64,000 nucleotides of DNA. Source: Emticicia fluvialis. GTDB lineage: Bacteria > Bacteroidota > Bacteroidia > Cytophagales > Spirosomataceae. Under the pieces are notes generated by a model, which was not told the DNA's origin, did not search any database, and worked only from the letters and a program-made list of their open reading frames with translations. The DNA is taken from NCBI RefSeq assembly GCF_024793945.1, contig NZ_JANUSD010000010.1:62001-126000 (forward strand), written 5' to 3'. This document shows, piece by piece, positions 33,952 to 43,637 of the stretch; the first letter of the stretch is position 1; every line of letters starts with the position of its first letter. Both the position numbers and the translations under genes were made by a program.

Positions 33952-36645
33952 ATGAAATTCATCCTGCGTTTAATTGCCCTGGCTTTGGTATTACTGGCTG
34001 CCCGGGCAGAAAGTTTTGCTGCCAACCCTCCACAGGCATCCGGTTTAAAGTGCGAACACCTACCGAATCCTTTAGGAATTGATAATCCAAATCCACGATT
34101 TACCTGGTTATTGACAGACACCCGCAAGGGAGCCAAACAAACAGCCTATCAGGTATTGGTAGATACCGACTCCGCCAAAGTGGCTAATGGCACAGGTACT
34201 GAATGGGATACTAAAAAGGTGGTTTCAGGCCATGCACTGGCGGTTTATAAAGGCAAGGCCCTGCAACCTTTTACTAAATATTACTGGGCAGTTACGCTAT
34301 GGGATAAAGACGGCCAAAAAACTACACAGGCAGTGGCAAGTTTTGAAATGGGCATGATAAACCAACAAAACTGGCGCGGTGCCTGGATAAGCGACACCCG
34401 CGACGTAAACCTGAAACCTGCCCCCTATTTCAGAAAAACTTTTGCAACAGACAAGAAAATAAAATCGGCACGGGCTTATGTAGCCGTGGCAGGTTTATAT
34501 GAATTATACATTAACGGGCAGAAAATAGGCAACCATCGCCTTGACCCGATGTACACCCGTTTCGACCGTCGAACGCTCTATGTAACACATGATGTAACCG
34601 CCGCGCTGCAAAACGGTAAAAATGCCATTGGCGTGTTGCTGGGCAATGGCTGGTATAACCACCAGTCTACGGCCGTTTGGTATTTCCATGAAGCGCCGTG
34701 GAGAGGCAGACCCACTTTCTGCCTCGATTTACGGATTACCTATGACGACGGCACCACCGAGGTTATCTCTAGCGGCAAAGGCTGGAAAACAGCCCTGAGC
34801 CCTGTTATTTTTAACAGCATTTACACGGCTGAACATCAGGATGCCCGACTGGCACAGGACGGTTGGAACAAACCGGATTTTAACGATAAAGACTGGAAAG
34901 ATGTCATTTTCAGAACATCTCCGTCTCAAAACATAGTAGCGCAGGCAATGGTTCCTGTAAGGAATGTGGAAGAGATTCCGGCAAAGAGTATGAAAAAACT
35001 GAATGACACAACCTACCTGTTTGATTTAGGCAGAAACATTTCAGGTGTCAGCCAATTAAAAATAAAAGGTGAAGCCGGAACGGTAGTAAGGCTGAAACAC
35101 GCCGAACGACTGGGTGCCAATGGTTTCGCCGATATGTCGAACATTGATATTCACTACCGCCCTACAGATAATCAGGACCCTTTTCAGATAGATGTGTACA
35201 CCCTTAGCGGCAAAGGCGAAGACACTTTTATGCCGCATTTCAACTACAAGGGTTTTCAGTATGTTGAGCTTACCTGCGCTAAACCGCTGCAATTGAGCAA
35301 AGGAAGCCTGACGGGCTATTTTATGCACAGCGATGTGCCACCTGCGGGCCAGGTAACAACCGCTAACCCAACCATGAACAAACTTTGGTGGGCAACTAAT
35401 AATTCGTATCTGTCTAATCTTTTCGGGTACCCGACCGACTGCCCGCAACGAGAGAAAAACGGCTGGACGGGCGATGCACACATTGCCAGTGAAACCGGGC
35501 TGTATAATTTTGATGCCATTACGGTTTATGAAAAATGGCTGGCCGACCACCGCGACGAGCAGCAGGCCAACGGTGTTTTACCGTCAATCATCCCGACCGG
35601 TGGTTGGGGTTATGAGTGGGGCAACGGGCCAGACTGGACCAGCACCATTGCCATTATTCCCTGGAATATCTATTTGTTTTATGGCGACACCAAAATACTG
35701 GCAGATAACTACAGCCACATGAAACGCTACGTAGATTATATACAAACCATTGCACCCAAGCACCTGACCACCTGGGGCCTGGGCGACTGGGTACCTGTGA
35801 AATCAAAATCGCCGGTTGAGTTTACGTCATCAGTTTATTACTTTGTTGATGCCACCATCGTTGCCAAAACGGCTGCATTATTGGGTAAAACTGCCGATGC
35901 GGCTTATTACAGTAGCCTTGCAAAAAACATTAAGGATGCCATCAATGCCAAATACCTAAACCGCGAAAATGGAATCTATGGAAGCGGCGTACAAACCGAG
36001 CTGAGTGTACCGCTGCAATGGGGCATAGTGCCAGAAGACATGAAAGCCAAAGTAGCGGCCAATCTGGCTAAACGGGTACAGGCAGATGGTAGTCATATCG
36101 ATGTGGGTTTACTCGGCACCAAAGCCATATTGAATGCGCTCAGTGAAAACGGCTATGCTGACCTGGCCTATGCGGTGGCGGCTCAGGAGACCTACCCCTC
36201 ATGGGGTTGGTGGATAAAAAACGGCGCTACTACGCTTTATGAAAACTGGCCGATTGATGCAAAGTCTGACATATCTATGAACCACATTATGTTTGGTGAG
36301 ATTGGCGCCTGGCTCTATAAAGCTTTAGGCGGCATTAAACCAGACGAAACCAAACCGGGTTTTAAAAATGTGCTGATTGAACCGCATTTTGTAAAAGACC
36401 TGACAAGCTTTGCGGCCAGTCATGACGGCCCGCAGGGAAGAATAACTTCGGCATGGAAAAGGACAGACAAGGGTATTGAATACCGGTTGGTGATTCCGGC
36501 CAATAGCACAGCTACTTTAAAACTGCATTTGCCAGATGGCAAACAATTGTATGAAAACGGGAAGATTGTAAAAGCGATAATGAAGGCTCAAACCATTACA
36601 TTGGCTAACGTGGTGGCTGGTGAGTATTTATTTGAGATAAGGTAA
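33952..36645 (+). CDS. Secreted alpha-L-rhamnosidase, GH78
   Basis: The product has 897 residues and a signal peptide (MKFILRLIALALVLLAARAE). The order is the GH78 one: N-terminal beta domain (LKCEHLPNPLGIDNPNPRF), carbohydrate-binding-like N domain (YFRKTFATDKKIKSARAYVA), then the (alpha/alpha)6 catalytic domain with DCPQRE...GWTGDAH at about 496-510, holding the acidic catalytic residues, and a C-terminal beta domain ending NVVAGEYLFEIR. It removes terminal alpha-L-rhamnose from plant or algal glycans. It has no obvious operon partner: the kinase gene ends 120 bases upstream and a repeat lies downstream. Confidence 0.95.
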   Translation: MKFILRLIALALVLLAARAESFAANPPQASGLKCEHLPNPLGIDNPNPRFTWLLTDTRKGAKQTAYQVLVDTDSAKVANGTGTEWDTKKVVSGHALAVYKGKALQPFTKYYWAVTLWDKDGQKTTQAVASFEMGMINQQNWRGAWISDTRDVNLKPAPYFRKTFATDKKIKSARAYVAVAGLYELYINGQKIGNHRLDPMYTRFDRRTLYVTHDVTAALQNGKNAIGVLLGNGWYNHQSTAVWYFHEAPWRGRPTFCLDLRITYDDGTTEVISSGKGWKTALSPVIFNSIYTAEHQDARLAQDGWNKPDFNDKDWKDVIFRTSPSQNIVAQAMVPVRNVEEIPAKSMKKLNDTTYLFDLGRNISGVSQLKIKGEAGTVVRLKHAERLGANGFADMSNIDIHYRPTDNQDPFQIDVYTLSGKGEDTFMPHFNYKGFQYVELTCAKPLQLSKGSLTGYFMHSDVPPAGQVTTANPTMNKLWWATNNSYLSNLFGYPTDCPQREKNGWTGDAHIASETGLYNFDAITVYEKWLADHRDEQQANGVLPSIIPTGGWGYEWGNGPDWTSTIAIIPWNIYLFYGDTKILADNYSHMKRYVDYIQTIAPKHLTTWGLGDWVPVKSKSPVEFTSSVYYFVDATIVAKTAALLGKTADAAYYSSLAKNIKDAINAKYLNRENGIYGSGVQTELSVPLQWGIVPEDMKAKVAANLAKRVQADGSHIDVGLLGTKAILNALSENGYADLAYAVAAQETYPSWGWWIKNGATTLYENWPIDAKSDISMNHIMFGEIGAWLYKALGGIKPDETKPGFKNVLIEPHFVKDLTSFAASHDGPQGRITSAWKRTDKGIEYRLVIPANSTATLKLHLPDGKQLYENGKIVKAIMKAQTITLANVVAGEYLFEIR

Positions 36646-36755
36646 AATTTTAGTGAGTAAAAAGGTTGTAAGGGTTATTTGCTACCATATATTCACTTTT
36701 ATGGTTTGATTCATAAGAATCAAAAAACAAGTATTCTTCAATATGATGCCTTATA

Positions 36756-36901
36756 ATCCCGTAGGGATGGTATATCGGTAGAATAATAATGTTGTGTAAG
36801 AAATTGTAGCCCTGTAGGGTCGGTATATTATTATATCGTCCCTACAGGACTTTGCTCGTTTTATGGCTTTAATTTCTACTGATATACCATCCCTACGGGA
36901 T
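36756..36901. repeat. Nested palindromic repeat, CCCGTAGGGA family, copy A
   Basis: The outer arms are ATCCCGTAGGGATGGTATAT (36756-36775, continuing CGGTAGAA) and their near-exact reverse complement at 36874-36901. Inside them a second, related pair occurs (CCCTGTAGGGTCGGTATAT and ATATCGTCCCTACAGGAC). The structure fills the space between the rhamnosidase and the next gene. Related units occur at 57898-58098. Confidence 0.85.
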
Positions 36902-37009
36902 AAAAAACAGTACAACATGAAGAAATAAAGACTGAATCTAGTCAATCATCTTATTATATATTGACTTACAAATTTGTCTAACTTACTATCTACTGCAAGT
37001 GCTTTTCTG

Positions 37010-37732
37010 TTACTTAAACCTGTAAGCCAGACTAAAACTCACCATTGGCCATAGCTTGTCAAGCGGCTTGGGTAATACGTCTGTAAGGGCATCTTTGCTA
37101 AACTGCACGGCTTCTCCTGATGCGTAATCGCTGGTAACATTGTATTTGCCCTGATAAACCGCCCCCACTTCAAATTTAAAACTAACCCTGCGCTTAGGCA
37201 TGGCTCGGCCCAGCCCAATGCCAAAATAAGGCTTTACCTGCTCGCCCATTGTAAGCAGCGCATCAAAATACCCGGTTTTGGGGTCAGGGTTTATCACAAT
37301 ATCCCCAAATTCAAACTTTTCAGACGCGTAGCCTTCCATCTTTATGGTGTTTTTACCTATATAAGCGCCACCCGTAAAGCTGAAAACACCGTTTTTCCAC
37401 GGATAAAAATCAAGTAGTATTTTGGCATTCGGAAACTTAAGATTAAAAGACTTAACCTCAGCCTCTAAATCTTTACCCATATACTCCACATCCATTTTCA
37501 AATCCTCCGGTTTGTAGGTATAGGTGGCGTAGTCAAACCCAGCCCGAAGCACCCAATGCGGATACACCCGGGTAATAACAGACCCGCCCACGCCGTATGT
37601 ACCGGCATTAATGCCTATAGCCCAGGCGGTAAAGAATTTTTTACCGGGTGCGGCAGTATTTACCGTGTCCTGCCCGAAAGCAACCGTTGCCATGCCAAAA
37701 AACAGCAGACCAAGCGTAAATTTTTTGTTCAT
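37010..37732 (-). CDS. Secreted outer membrane beta-barrel-like protein, function unknown
   Basis: The product has 240 residues with a signal peptide (KFTLGLLFFGMATVAFGQ) and alternating amphipathic strands, ending in LAYRFK. Segments such as WVLRAGFDYATYTYKPEDL, FSFTGGAYIGKN and PYFGIGLGRAMPKRRVSFKF look like a small OmpA/OmpW-type or porin-family barrel of the kind common in Bacteroidota. I cannot assign a function. It is divergent from the calcium-type ATPase gene and has no operon partner. Confidence 0.75.
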   Translation of the reverse strand: MNKKFTLGLLFFGMATVAFGQDTVNTAAPGKKFFTAWAIGINAGTYGVGGSVITRVYPHWVLRAGFDYATYTYKPEDLKMDVEYMGKDLEAEVKSFNLKFPNAKILLDFYPWKNGVFSFTGGAYIGKNTIKMEGYASEKFEFGDIVINPDPKTGYFDALLTMGEQVKPYFGIGLGRAMPKRRVSFKFEVGAVYQGKYNVTSDYASGEAVQFSKDALTDVLPKPLDKLWPMVSFSLAYRFK

Positions 37733-38111
37733 ATTTTCTTTTGTTATGTTAATTTGTCCTGATAACCAGTATTGCGTATAGTATCATCGGGCATTCTATT
37801 GCTAACCTATCCTGCGTGAGAGAAAACAAATCAGGGTATCCGGGGTTATACAATTGGCTGAACCAATCATTTAACCAAAAATTTTTATTAAAAAAACGAA
37901 GGCTGAATGAGATTCCTGATAAATTTAACCCATGAAAAGCAGTAGCCGGGTTAACCATCAGCAACCCAAATATATTGGTTATTAGGGCTAATGCCAAATA
38001 TAATTTAACTGTGCAGGCACCGGTAACAAATTGCCAACCGGTATGCTGTAAACTTCGAAAATCACACTTACTGAAACCACCAAATCCGGATACGGATAAA
38101 TGCTTACAATT
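37733..38111. other. Divergent gap without a recognisable gene
   Basis: A minus-strand frame of 130 codons (37749-38141) crosses this region, but it has no domain or signal and overlaps the ATPase start, so I treat it as chance. The right half contains the ATPase promoter; no strong TTTG/TAnnTTTG pair is visible. No repeat was seen. Confidence 0.5.
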
Positions 38112-40700
38112 ATGAAAAAAACAGTTCCTGTTTATCTTCAAAACATCGATTCTCTTTTTGAATTATTCAAAACCTCAAAAAAAGGCCTGACCGATGCTGA
38201 GGTAAAACACCGGCAGCAAAAAGAGGGCTACAACGAATTGCAGGAAAAAAAACGAATGCCCCCCTGGCTTTTATTTCTTAATCAGTTTAAAGATTTCATG
38301 ATTCTGGTGCTGGCAGTGGCGGCGGTGCTGTCAGGCATTTTTGGCGATGTGGCCGACACCGTTATCATCTTTGTGATTATCATACTGAATGCAGTGGTAG
38401 GATTTATTCAGGAATACCGGGCCGAAAAAGCAATGGAAGCACTGAAAAAAATGAGTGTAACACAAACACAGGTGATACGTGGTGGCGAAACGAGCGTGAT
38501 AGAGTCGAAGGAACTGGTGCCGGGTGATATTGTGCAACTGGAAGCCGGAAATGTGGTACCGGCAGATATACGTCTTTTTGAGGTAAATGCGCTGCGCATT
38601 GATGAATCGTCACTAACGGGCGAGTCTGTTGCAGTAGACAAAGTTAATAATGAACTACACGAAGAAAATATCTCTTTAGGCGACCAGCTCAACATGGCTT
38701 TTAAAGGTACGCTGGTTACCAACGGCACCGCCGAAGGACTGGTAATTGGCACAGGCATGCAAACCGAACTGGGCAAAATTGCAGGTCTGTTGCAGGCAAA
38801 AGAAGCCATTACCCCTCTTCAGGCTCGTATGACAACCTTCGGCAAAAATCTGTCATATATTATACTGGGTATATGTGTGGTGCTTTTTTTGTCTGGTCTG
38901 CTACGGGGTGAAGACCCCTTCAGTATCCTGCTTTTGTCGGTTAGCCTGGCAGTGGCGGCTATACCCGAGGCCTTACCGGCTTTAATAACAGTAGCCCTAT
39001 CAAGGGGGGCATCCAGGCTGGCCAGGCAGCATGTGCTGGTGCGTAAATTACCCGCCGTGGAAACCCTGGGGTCGGTTACGTTTATATGCAGTGATAAAAC
39101 CGGAACCCTGACCCAAAACAAAATGCACCTGACAGAAAAGCATGAACAGCCCATAGAAACACCGGAAGACGGGGTATCAATGCTGAAACTGGGTATGCTG
39201 CTGAACCATGAGGTGAAGTTTGAGAAGACCGACAAGCCCATTGGTGAAGCAACCGAACTTGCCCTGACAAGCCATATCATTGAAGACCTGGGTTTCAAGA
39301 AATACCACTCGCTTTTTAAAAAATATAAGCGGGTAGGCGCTATTCCGTTCGACTCAGAGCGCAAGTGCATGACTACTATTCATCAGTACGGCGATAAGTT
39401 TCTGGTCATAAGTAAAGGTGCCAGCGAGGCCATAACTGATATTATAAGTGGTACGAAAGATGATGCGCTCATCAGCCGTATTTCGGAAGAATGGGCGGCG
39501 CGTGGCATACGCGTATTGGCCTATGCCTACCGCATACTTGATAGCCTGCCGCCACAGATTAACCCCGAAAATGTAGAAAAAGACCTGATTTTTGCCGGAT
39601 TAACAGGCCTGGTAGACCCACCGCGCGAAGAAGCGAAAGCGGCCATTGCCCTGTGTAAATCGGCAGGTATAAAACCTGTCATGATTACCGGCGACCACCC
39701 CGCCACCGCCCAGGCCATAGCCAGAGAAATTGGCATTCTCGACGAAGACGAACTGGCCCTGACAGGCGTGGAACTGGAGAAATTATCGGAAAGCAAATTT
39801 AAAGCGCAGGTAGAAAAGATAGCGGTGTATGCCCGGGTATCGCCAGACCAGAAACTCAGGATTGTAAAAGCCTTGCAGGCTAAAGGCCATTTTGCCGCCA
39901 TGACCGGTGATGGCGTGAACGATGCCCCCTCCTTACGAGCTGCTAATATTGGCATTGCTATGGGTATTAATGGTACCGATGTAAGCAAAGAAGCAGCCCA
40001 CATGATATTGCTCGACGATAATTTTGCCACCATTGTAAAAGCCATTAAAGAAGGCAGGCGGATATTTGATAACATCAGGAAGTTTGTGAAATATATAATG
40101 ACCTGTAACAGCGCCGAAATACTGGTGATAGCCGTGGCTCCGTTTCTGGGTCTGCCAAACCCCTTACTGCCCATCCATATACTATGGATCAACCTGGTTA
40201 CTGATGGATTACCGGCTCTGGCACTGGCCAATGAAAAAGCCGAGGCTAATATCATGAAGAGACCACCGCGCGAACCTGACCAGAGCCTGTTTGCCGATGG
40301 TGTAGGGTATCATATTGTATGGATGGGCATTCTGATGGCCGGCATAACACTGGGGGCAGAAGCCTGGGCAACCAACCAAAAATTGGAACACTGGCAAACG
40401 ATGGTATTTACGGTATTGAGTCTGTCTCAATTGGGGCATGTTATTGGTATCAGAACCGAACGACCAGTTTTTCAGCAAAGGGGTTGGTTTACTAATCTGC
40501 CGTTGATAGGCTCGGTTTTGCTTACTTTAATATTGCAGTTGGCCGTAGTGTACGTGCCATTTATGAACAAGGCCTTTAAAACCCAACCTTTATCGTGGCA
40601 GGAACTGGGAATCTGTGTCTTAATGGCCTTTGGTGTTTTTGCAGCCGTTGAAGCTGAAAAACTGGTAAAGATGTTGTTTAGGAAACGTCAAAATTTATGA
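38112..40700 (+). CDS. Cation-transporting P-type ATPase, calcium (P2A) type
   Basis: I use the ATG at 38112 (MKKTVPVYLQNIDSLFELF), 862 residues; another ATG four codons earlier is possible. The domains are the cation-ATPase N domain, actuator with SLTGESVAV, a membrane PEALPALITVALSRG segment (the PEGL-type calcium site of helix 4), phosphorylation D328 in CSDKTGTLTQNKM, hinge TGDGVNDAPSLRAANIG, and the C-terminal membrane bundle. The group includes SERCA/PMCA-like bacterial pumps that export Ca2+ or Mn2+. All catalytic motifs are intact. It stands alone and converges with the M28 peptidase gene. Confidence 0.93.
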   Translation: MKKTVPVYLQNIDSLFELFKTSKKGLTDAEVKHRQQKEGYNELQEKKRMPPWLLFLNQFKDFMILVLAVAAVLSGIFGDVADTVIIFVIIILNAVVGFIQEYRAEKAMEALKKMSVTQTQVIRGGETSVIESKELVPGDIVQLEAGNVVPADIRLFEVNALRIDESSLTGESVAVDKVNNELHEENISLGDQLNMAFKGTLVTNGTAEGLVIGTGMQTELGKIAGLLQAKEAITPLQARMTTFGKNLSYIILGICVVLFLSGLLRGEDPFSILLLSVSLAVAAIPEALPALITVALSRGASRLARQHVLVRKLPAVETLGSVTFICSDKTGTLTQNKMHLTEKHEQPIETPEDGVSMLKLGMLLNHEVKFEKTDKPIGEATELALTSHIIEDLGFKKYHSLFKKYKRVGAIPFDSERKCMTTIHQYGDKFLVISKGASEAITDIISGTKDDALISRISEEWAARGIRVLAYAYRILDSLPPQINPENVEKDLIFAGLTGLVDPPREEAKAAIALCKSAGIKPVMITGDHPATAQAIAREIGILDEDELALTGVELEKLSESKFKAQVEKIAVYARVSPDQKLRIVKALQAKGHFAAMTGDGVNDAPSLRAANIGIAMGINGTDVSKEAAHMILLDDNFATIVKAIKEGRRIFDNIRKFVKYIMTCNSAEILVIAVAPFLGLPNPLLPIHILWINLVTDGLPALALANEKAEANIMKRPPREPDQSLFADGVGYHIVWMGILMAGITLGAEAWATNQKLEHWQTMVFTVLSLSQLGHVIGIRTERPVFQQRGWFTNLPLIGSVLLTLILQLAVVYVPFMNKAFKTQPLSWQELGICVLMAFGVFAAVEAEKLVKMLFRKRQNL

Positions 40701-40704
40701 ACTT

Positions 40705-40835
40705 GGTAGAGCCACACTGCGTGTGGCTCATCGTAGAATATGGTTATTAACGAACAAGGCATTCAAAATTAATCGCCCGATAAATAGGTCAAATGAATGG
40801 TTAGACCCCAGAAGCCGCAGGCACTGCGGCTCTAC
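40705..40835. repeat. REPIN-like doublet 3
   Basis: The left unit (40705-40740) has AGCCACACTGCGTGTGGCT followed by CATCGTAGAATA. The right unit (40811-40835) is the same family inverted (GAAGCCGCAGGCACTGCGGC then TCTAC). The tail TCGTAGAATA of the left unit is also found, inverted, in doublet 1 (10271-10283), so homology extends past the palindrome. Confidence 0.82.
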
Positions 40836-40838
40836 GAA

Positions 40839-40872
40839 GCACAAAATCCCCGCAGAGGTAGGGATTTTGTGC
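40839..40872. terminator. 12-bp perfect stem between convergent genes
   Basis: GCACAAAATCCC (40839-40850) and GGGATTTTGTGC (40861-40872) pair perfectly around a 10-base loop. It lies between the convergent ATPase (ends 40700) and M28 peptidase (ends 40891) genes. The stem is strong but the T-runs are within it, so a bidirectional terminator role is likely but not certain. Confidence 0.6.
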
Positions 40873-40890
40873 TTATATGCAAACCATATA

Positions 40891-42432
40891 TTATTTCTTT
40901 CTTGGCAGTTTCTCGTCGCGCATGGCAGCGTTGTACACAAACGATGCCACAATGGTTGCTGCCTGTTTCAGGTCTTCCGGTTGCAGGTGGTCGTAAGTAT
41001 CCATGTTGGTATGGTGCGTACGGGTGCTGTATTCAATTTCATCCTGAATGAACTGAAAGCCCGGAATACCCACACCTGTAAAGGCCAGGTGGTCGGTACC
41101 GCCAGTGTTGCGGATGGTAACGGTTTTGGCGCCTAAATCATGAAACGGCTCTAACCATTTGCTAAATATAGGGCGGCAGGCATCATTACCCTGCAAATAA
41201 ATACCTCTTATTTTTCCGGTACCGTTATCAACGTTGAAGTACGCCGCCACGTTATCGCCTTCGGCATTACTTTTCTTGGTATTGGGGTCTGTCAGGTGAT
41301 TTTTCACGTAGTTTCTTGAACCGTGCAAACCTTGCTCTTCAGCACTCCAAAGGGCAATGCGGATGGTTCTGCGAGGTTGTACCCCCAATGTTTTTAGGAT
41401 ACGAACCGCTTCTAACATTACGGCCGAACCGGCAGCGTTATCGGTAGCACCGGTTGCACTGTGCCATGAGTCAAGGTGGGCACCCAGCATTACCACCTCT
41501 TCTTTCAGCTTAGGGTCTGTTCCCGGAATTTCAGCCAGCACGTTATATCCCTGTAAATCCTGCGTGTAGAATTTGGTTTTTACGTCAATTTCCAATTGAA
41601 CCGGGATACCCGCTTTGGCCAGACGGCACAAAGAAAGATAATCTTCAGCCGATAGCATAATATCCAGCAGGTTTTCAGGGTCTGTTGCCTTGTACGGCCC
41701 ACCACCCTGTACAAACAAAGTACCGTCTTTACCACGGGTGCTCATGCTCAACAATGCCAATGCGCCTTCTTTTTTGGCCATCTCTTTGGTTTTGGTTGAA
41801 AGCAAAGTGCTTCTGCGCATGGCTGCCATCATTGAACGGAAGGCCGTATCAGGCTGAGAACGGTTGGCCGAAGCCGGGGCGTCATTAGCCATTTTCTCCA
41901 GTTCTTCGTCTGTGTAACGGGTAGCATCAGCCTTGAACGAAGGCGTGATTCTATCGCTTTTATATAACAAAATAATTTTATCTTTCAACTTGCCTTTGTA
42001 GTTTTCAAGGCCAAGGGTATCGGTTTCTTCAATCAGTAATATCTCAGCCGTTTTTAATTTACCTTTTGTTCCGGCTGTCCAGGTTTTGGGGTAGGCCAAT
42101 AACGGGCGGTAGTACGGGGCTGTCATGGCCAGATAACTTTTTTGCAGTTCCCAGCCTTTACCAAACTCGCCCCATGGCTCTAGTCTGGCCTGGTTAAGGC
42201 CCCATTCGTCAAGTTTTCTTTTTGAATAATTGGCTGCACGCGTAAAACCCGGAGAACCCTGCAGCCTTGGGCCGCTTACGTCAGTAAGGTTAAAGGCGAT
42301 GTCCATTACCTTCGAGTTTTTCAGGCCTTCCTGACGGATTTTTTTAACCATTTCCAGGTCAACTTTTTCTTCCTGAGCCGTAAGTGCCAACGAAATAAAG
42401 AAGAAGGCAATAACAGGTAGTAATTTTTTCAT
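40891..42432 (-). CDS. Secreted M28-family metallopeptidase
   Basis: The product has 513 residues and a signal peptide (LLPVIAFFFISLALTAQ). An N-terminal region and PA-type insert (about 100-290) precede the M28 domain. All five expected zinc ligands are present: H319 and D331 (GAHLDSWHSATGATDNAAGS), E366 after the catalytic E365 (SAEEQGLHG), D402 (NVDNGTG) and H448 (GTDHLAF). It should be a periplasmic or secreted aminopeptidase or carboxypeptidase of the Q-type group. It stands alone. Confidence 0.93.
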   Translation of the reverse strand: MKKLLPVIAFFFISLALTAQEEKVDLEMVKKIRQEGLKNSKVMDIAFNLTDVSGPRLQGSPGFTRAANYSKRKLDEWGLNQARLEPWGEFGKGWELQKSYLAMTAPYYRPLLAYPKTWTAGTKGKLKTAEILLIEETDTLGLENYKGKLKDKIILLYKSDRITPSFKADATRYTDEELEKMANDAPASANRSQPDTAFRSMMAAMRRSTLLSTKTKEMAKKEGALALLSMSTRGKDGTLFVQGGGPYKATDPENLLDIMLSAEDYLSLCRLAKAGIPVQLEIDVKTKFYTQDLQGYNVLAEIPGTDPKLKEEVVMLGAHLDSWHSATGATDNAAGSAVMLEAVRILKTLGVQPRRTIRIALWSAEEQGLHGSRNYVKNHLTDPNTKKSNAEGDNVAAYFNVDNGTGKIRGIYLQGNDACRPIFSKWLEPFHDLGAKTVTIRNTGGTDHLAFTGVGIPGFQFIQDEIEYSTRTHHTNMDTYDHLQPEDLKQAATIVASFVYNAAMRDEKLPRKK

Positions 42433-42617
42433 GAGGAGATGTTTAGTTTGTTTTTGTTTTTATTAAAATAGCTTTGGAGGAACTAAAGGTAAAAATTCAA
42501 GGTCGTGATTCCAAAATATTGCGATTAATATGCAGTTTGAGGCGATTAAACGGGCTGAAAGGGTGATGATGAAGTGATTGTGAAATTTCTGTAATCAATG
42601 CAATTTCAGCATTTCCC

Positions 42618-43457
42618 TCACGCCATCACCGCCAGCATTTCCAGTATTTTTTCTCCTGTTTCCTGATTTCCTTCCAATTGAATGTAGTGACGGGCTTCTT
42701 GTTTAGATATGCCTTTGGTCAATAATCGCCATGCTATGGTGCCATCAATTGTAACAATTGCCAGCGGGTTAATGCCTGGCTCTTCTGCCAGTATCCAGGT
42801 GTTATGATAATAATAAAGATTCCATTCTCCCCCACCCTCGCCGGTTACCACAAACCGGATGCTGTCTCCCTCATTGGCTGTTACTTGGCGGTAATGGTGG
42901 GGCAAGGCACGCATAGAGGTGGCAAGATGCGGCCAGTAAAATTCAGGTGTATAAAGCTCAGCTTCCTGCCCCACAGCCAGCCTGATTTGCTGCTGGTGGT
43001 GCCATTTCTCGGTGTACTCACGGGCTACATGAAACCAGTTTTCTGATTCCGCCTCGCCTGCCCATGCCACCGGATATATGGCTTTATCAAATGGGTTCAG
43101 GGTACTGATGTAGTTGCAATATTGTTTGCCGGTAATAGCCAGCAGTTCAATCAATACCTTCGGGCTGACTCTTTGAAAAGCCCTCACCCAGTCGGCGTTG
43201 AGTTGGTTCAGGTAGCTGATTAAATCCTGATAAGATTGAATATCTGTTGGCGGGTCGCCCGTATGCCCATCGCGTGCCGCAGAAAGCGTTCTGATATTGG
43301 TATCGAGCAAATGCGCCGCTATGTCTTTTACTTTCCAGAGCGGGGCAATGGTTTGTTTATGCCAATCGGCTTGCGAAAGAGATTTTAATACCTCAATCAG
43401 TTTTTCATCTAATTTATAGAAAAGGTCTGTTATAATTATCGGTCTGAGAGGTGTCAT
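42618..43457 (-). CDS. DinB/maleylpyruvate-isomerase-N-like protein
   Basis: This 279-residue soluble protein has an N-terminal four-helix DinB-like region. WHKQTIAPLWKVKDIAAHLL (about 31-50) fits the mycothiol-dependent maleylpyruvate isomerase N-terminal family, with the His of AAHLLD and later EYTEKWHHQQQIR as the expected metal ligands. The C-terminal ~90 residues (SIRFVVTGEGGGEWNLYYY) look like an SCP2-type end. Bacteroidota lack mycothiol, so the thiol cofactor or reaction is unknown. It precedes the serine hydrolase gene on the same strand, separated by a 42-bp palindrome. Confidence 0.7.
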   Translation of the reverse strand: MTPLRPIIITDLFYKLDEKLIEVLKSLSQADWHKQTIAPLWKVKDIAAHLLDTNIRTLSAARDGHTGDPPTDIQSYQDLISYLNQLNADWVRAFQRVSPKVLIELLAITGKQYCNYISTLNPFDKAIYPVAWAGEAESENWFHVAREYTEKWHHQQQIRLAVGQEAELYTPEFYWPHLATSMRALPHHYRQVTANEGDSIRFVVTGEGGGEWNLYYYHNTWILAEEPGINPLAIVTIDGTIAWRLLTKGISKQEARHYIQLEGNQETGEKILEMLAVMA

Positions 43458-43578
43458 TTCAGAGGTGGTTTTGTTGGGTATAATTTAACCCCATCCCGAC
43501 CTTCCCCAACAATGGGGAAGGAGCTAAAAGTCTCTCTCCATTGATTGGGAGATTTAGTAGGTGATGTATAATGTAAAT

Positions 43579-43620
43579 CCATTCCGTAGGGGTTCAAAAT
43601 TTTGAACCCCTACGGAATGG
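43579..43620. repeat. Perfect 42-bp palindrome
   Basis: CCATTCCGTAGGGGTTCAAA (43579-43598) continues AATT and then its exact complement to 43620, with no unpaired centre. The CCGTAGGG core recalls the CCCGTAGGGA family at 36756 and 57898. It lies 18 bases after the serine hydrolase stop and could act as its terminator stem, but no T-run follows. Confidence 0.9.
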
Positions 43621-43637
43621 TATAAAAATTGATTCTA

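Noticed and set aside
37749..38141. 130-codon minus-strand frame upstream of the calcium ATPase
   Set aside because: It overlaps the ATPase start and has no signal peptide or domain pattern.
39527..40255. 242-codon minus-strand open frame
   Set aside because: It is antisense to the intact calcium-type ATPase gene and has no recognisable domain.
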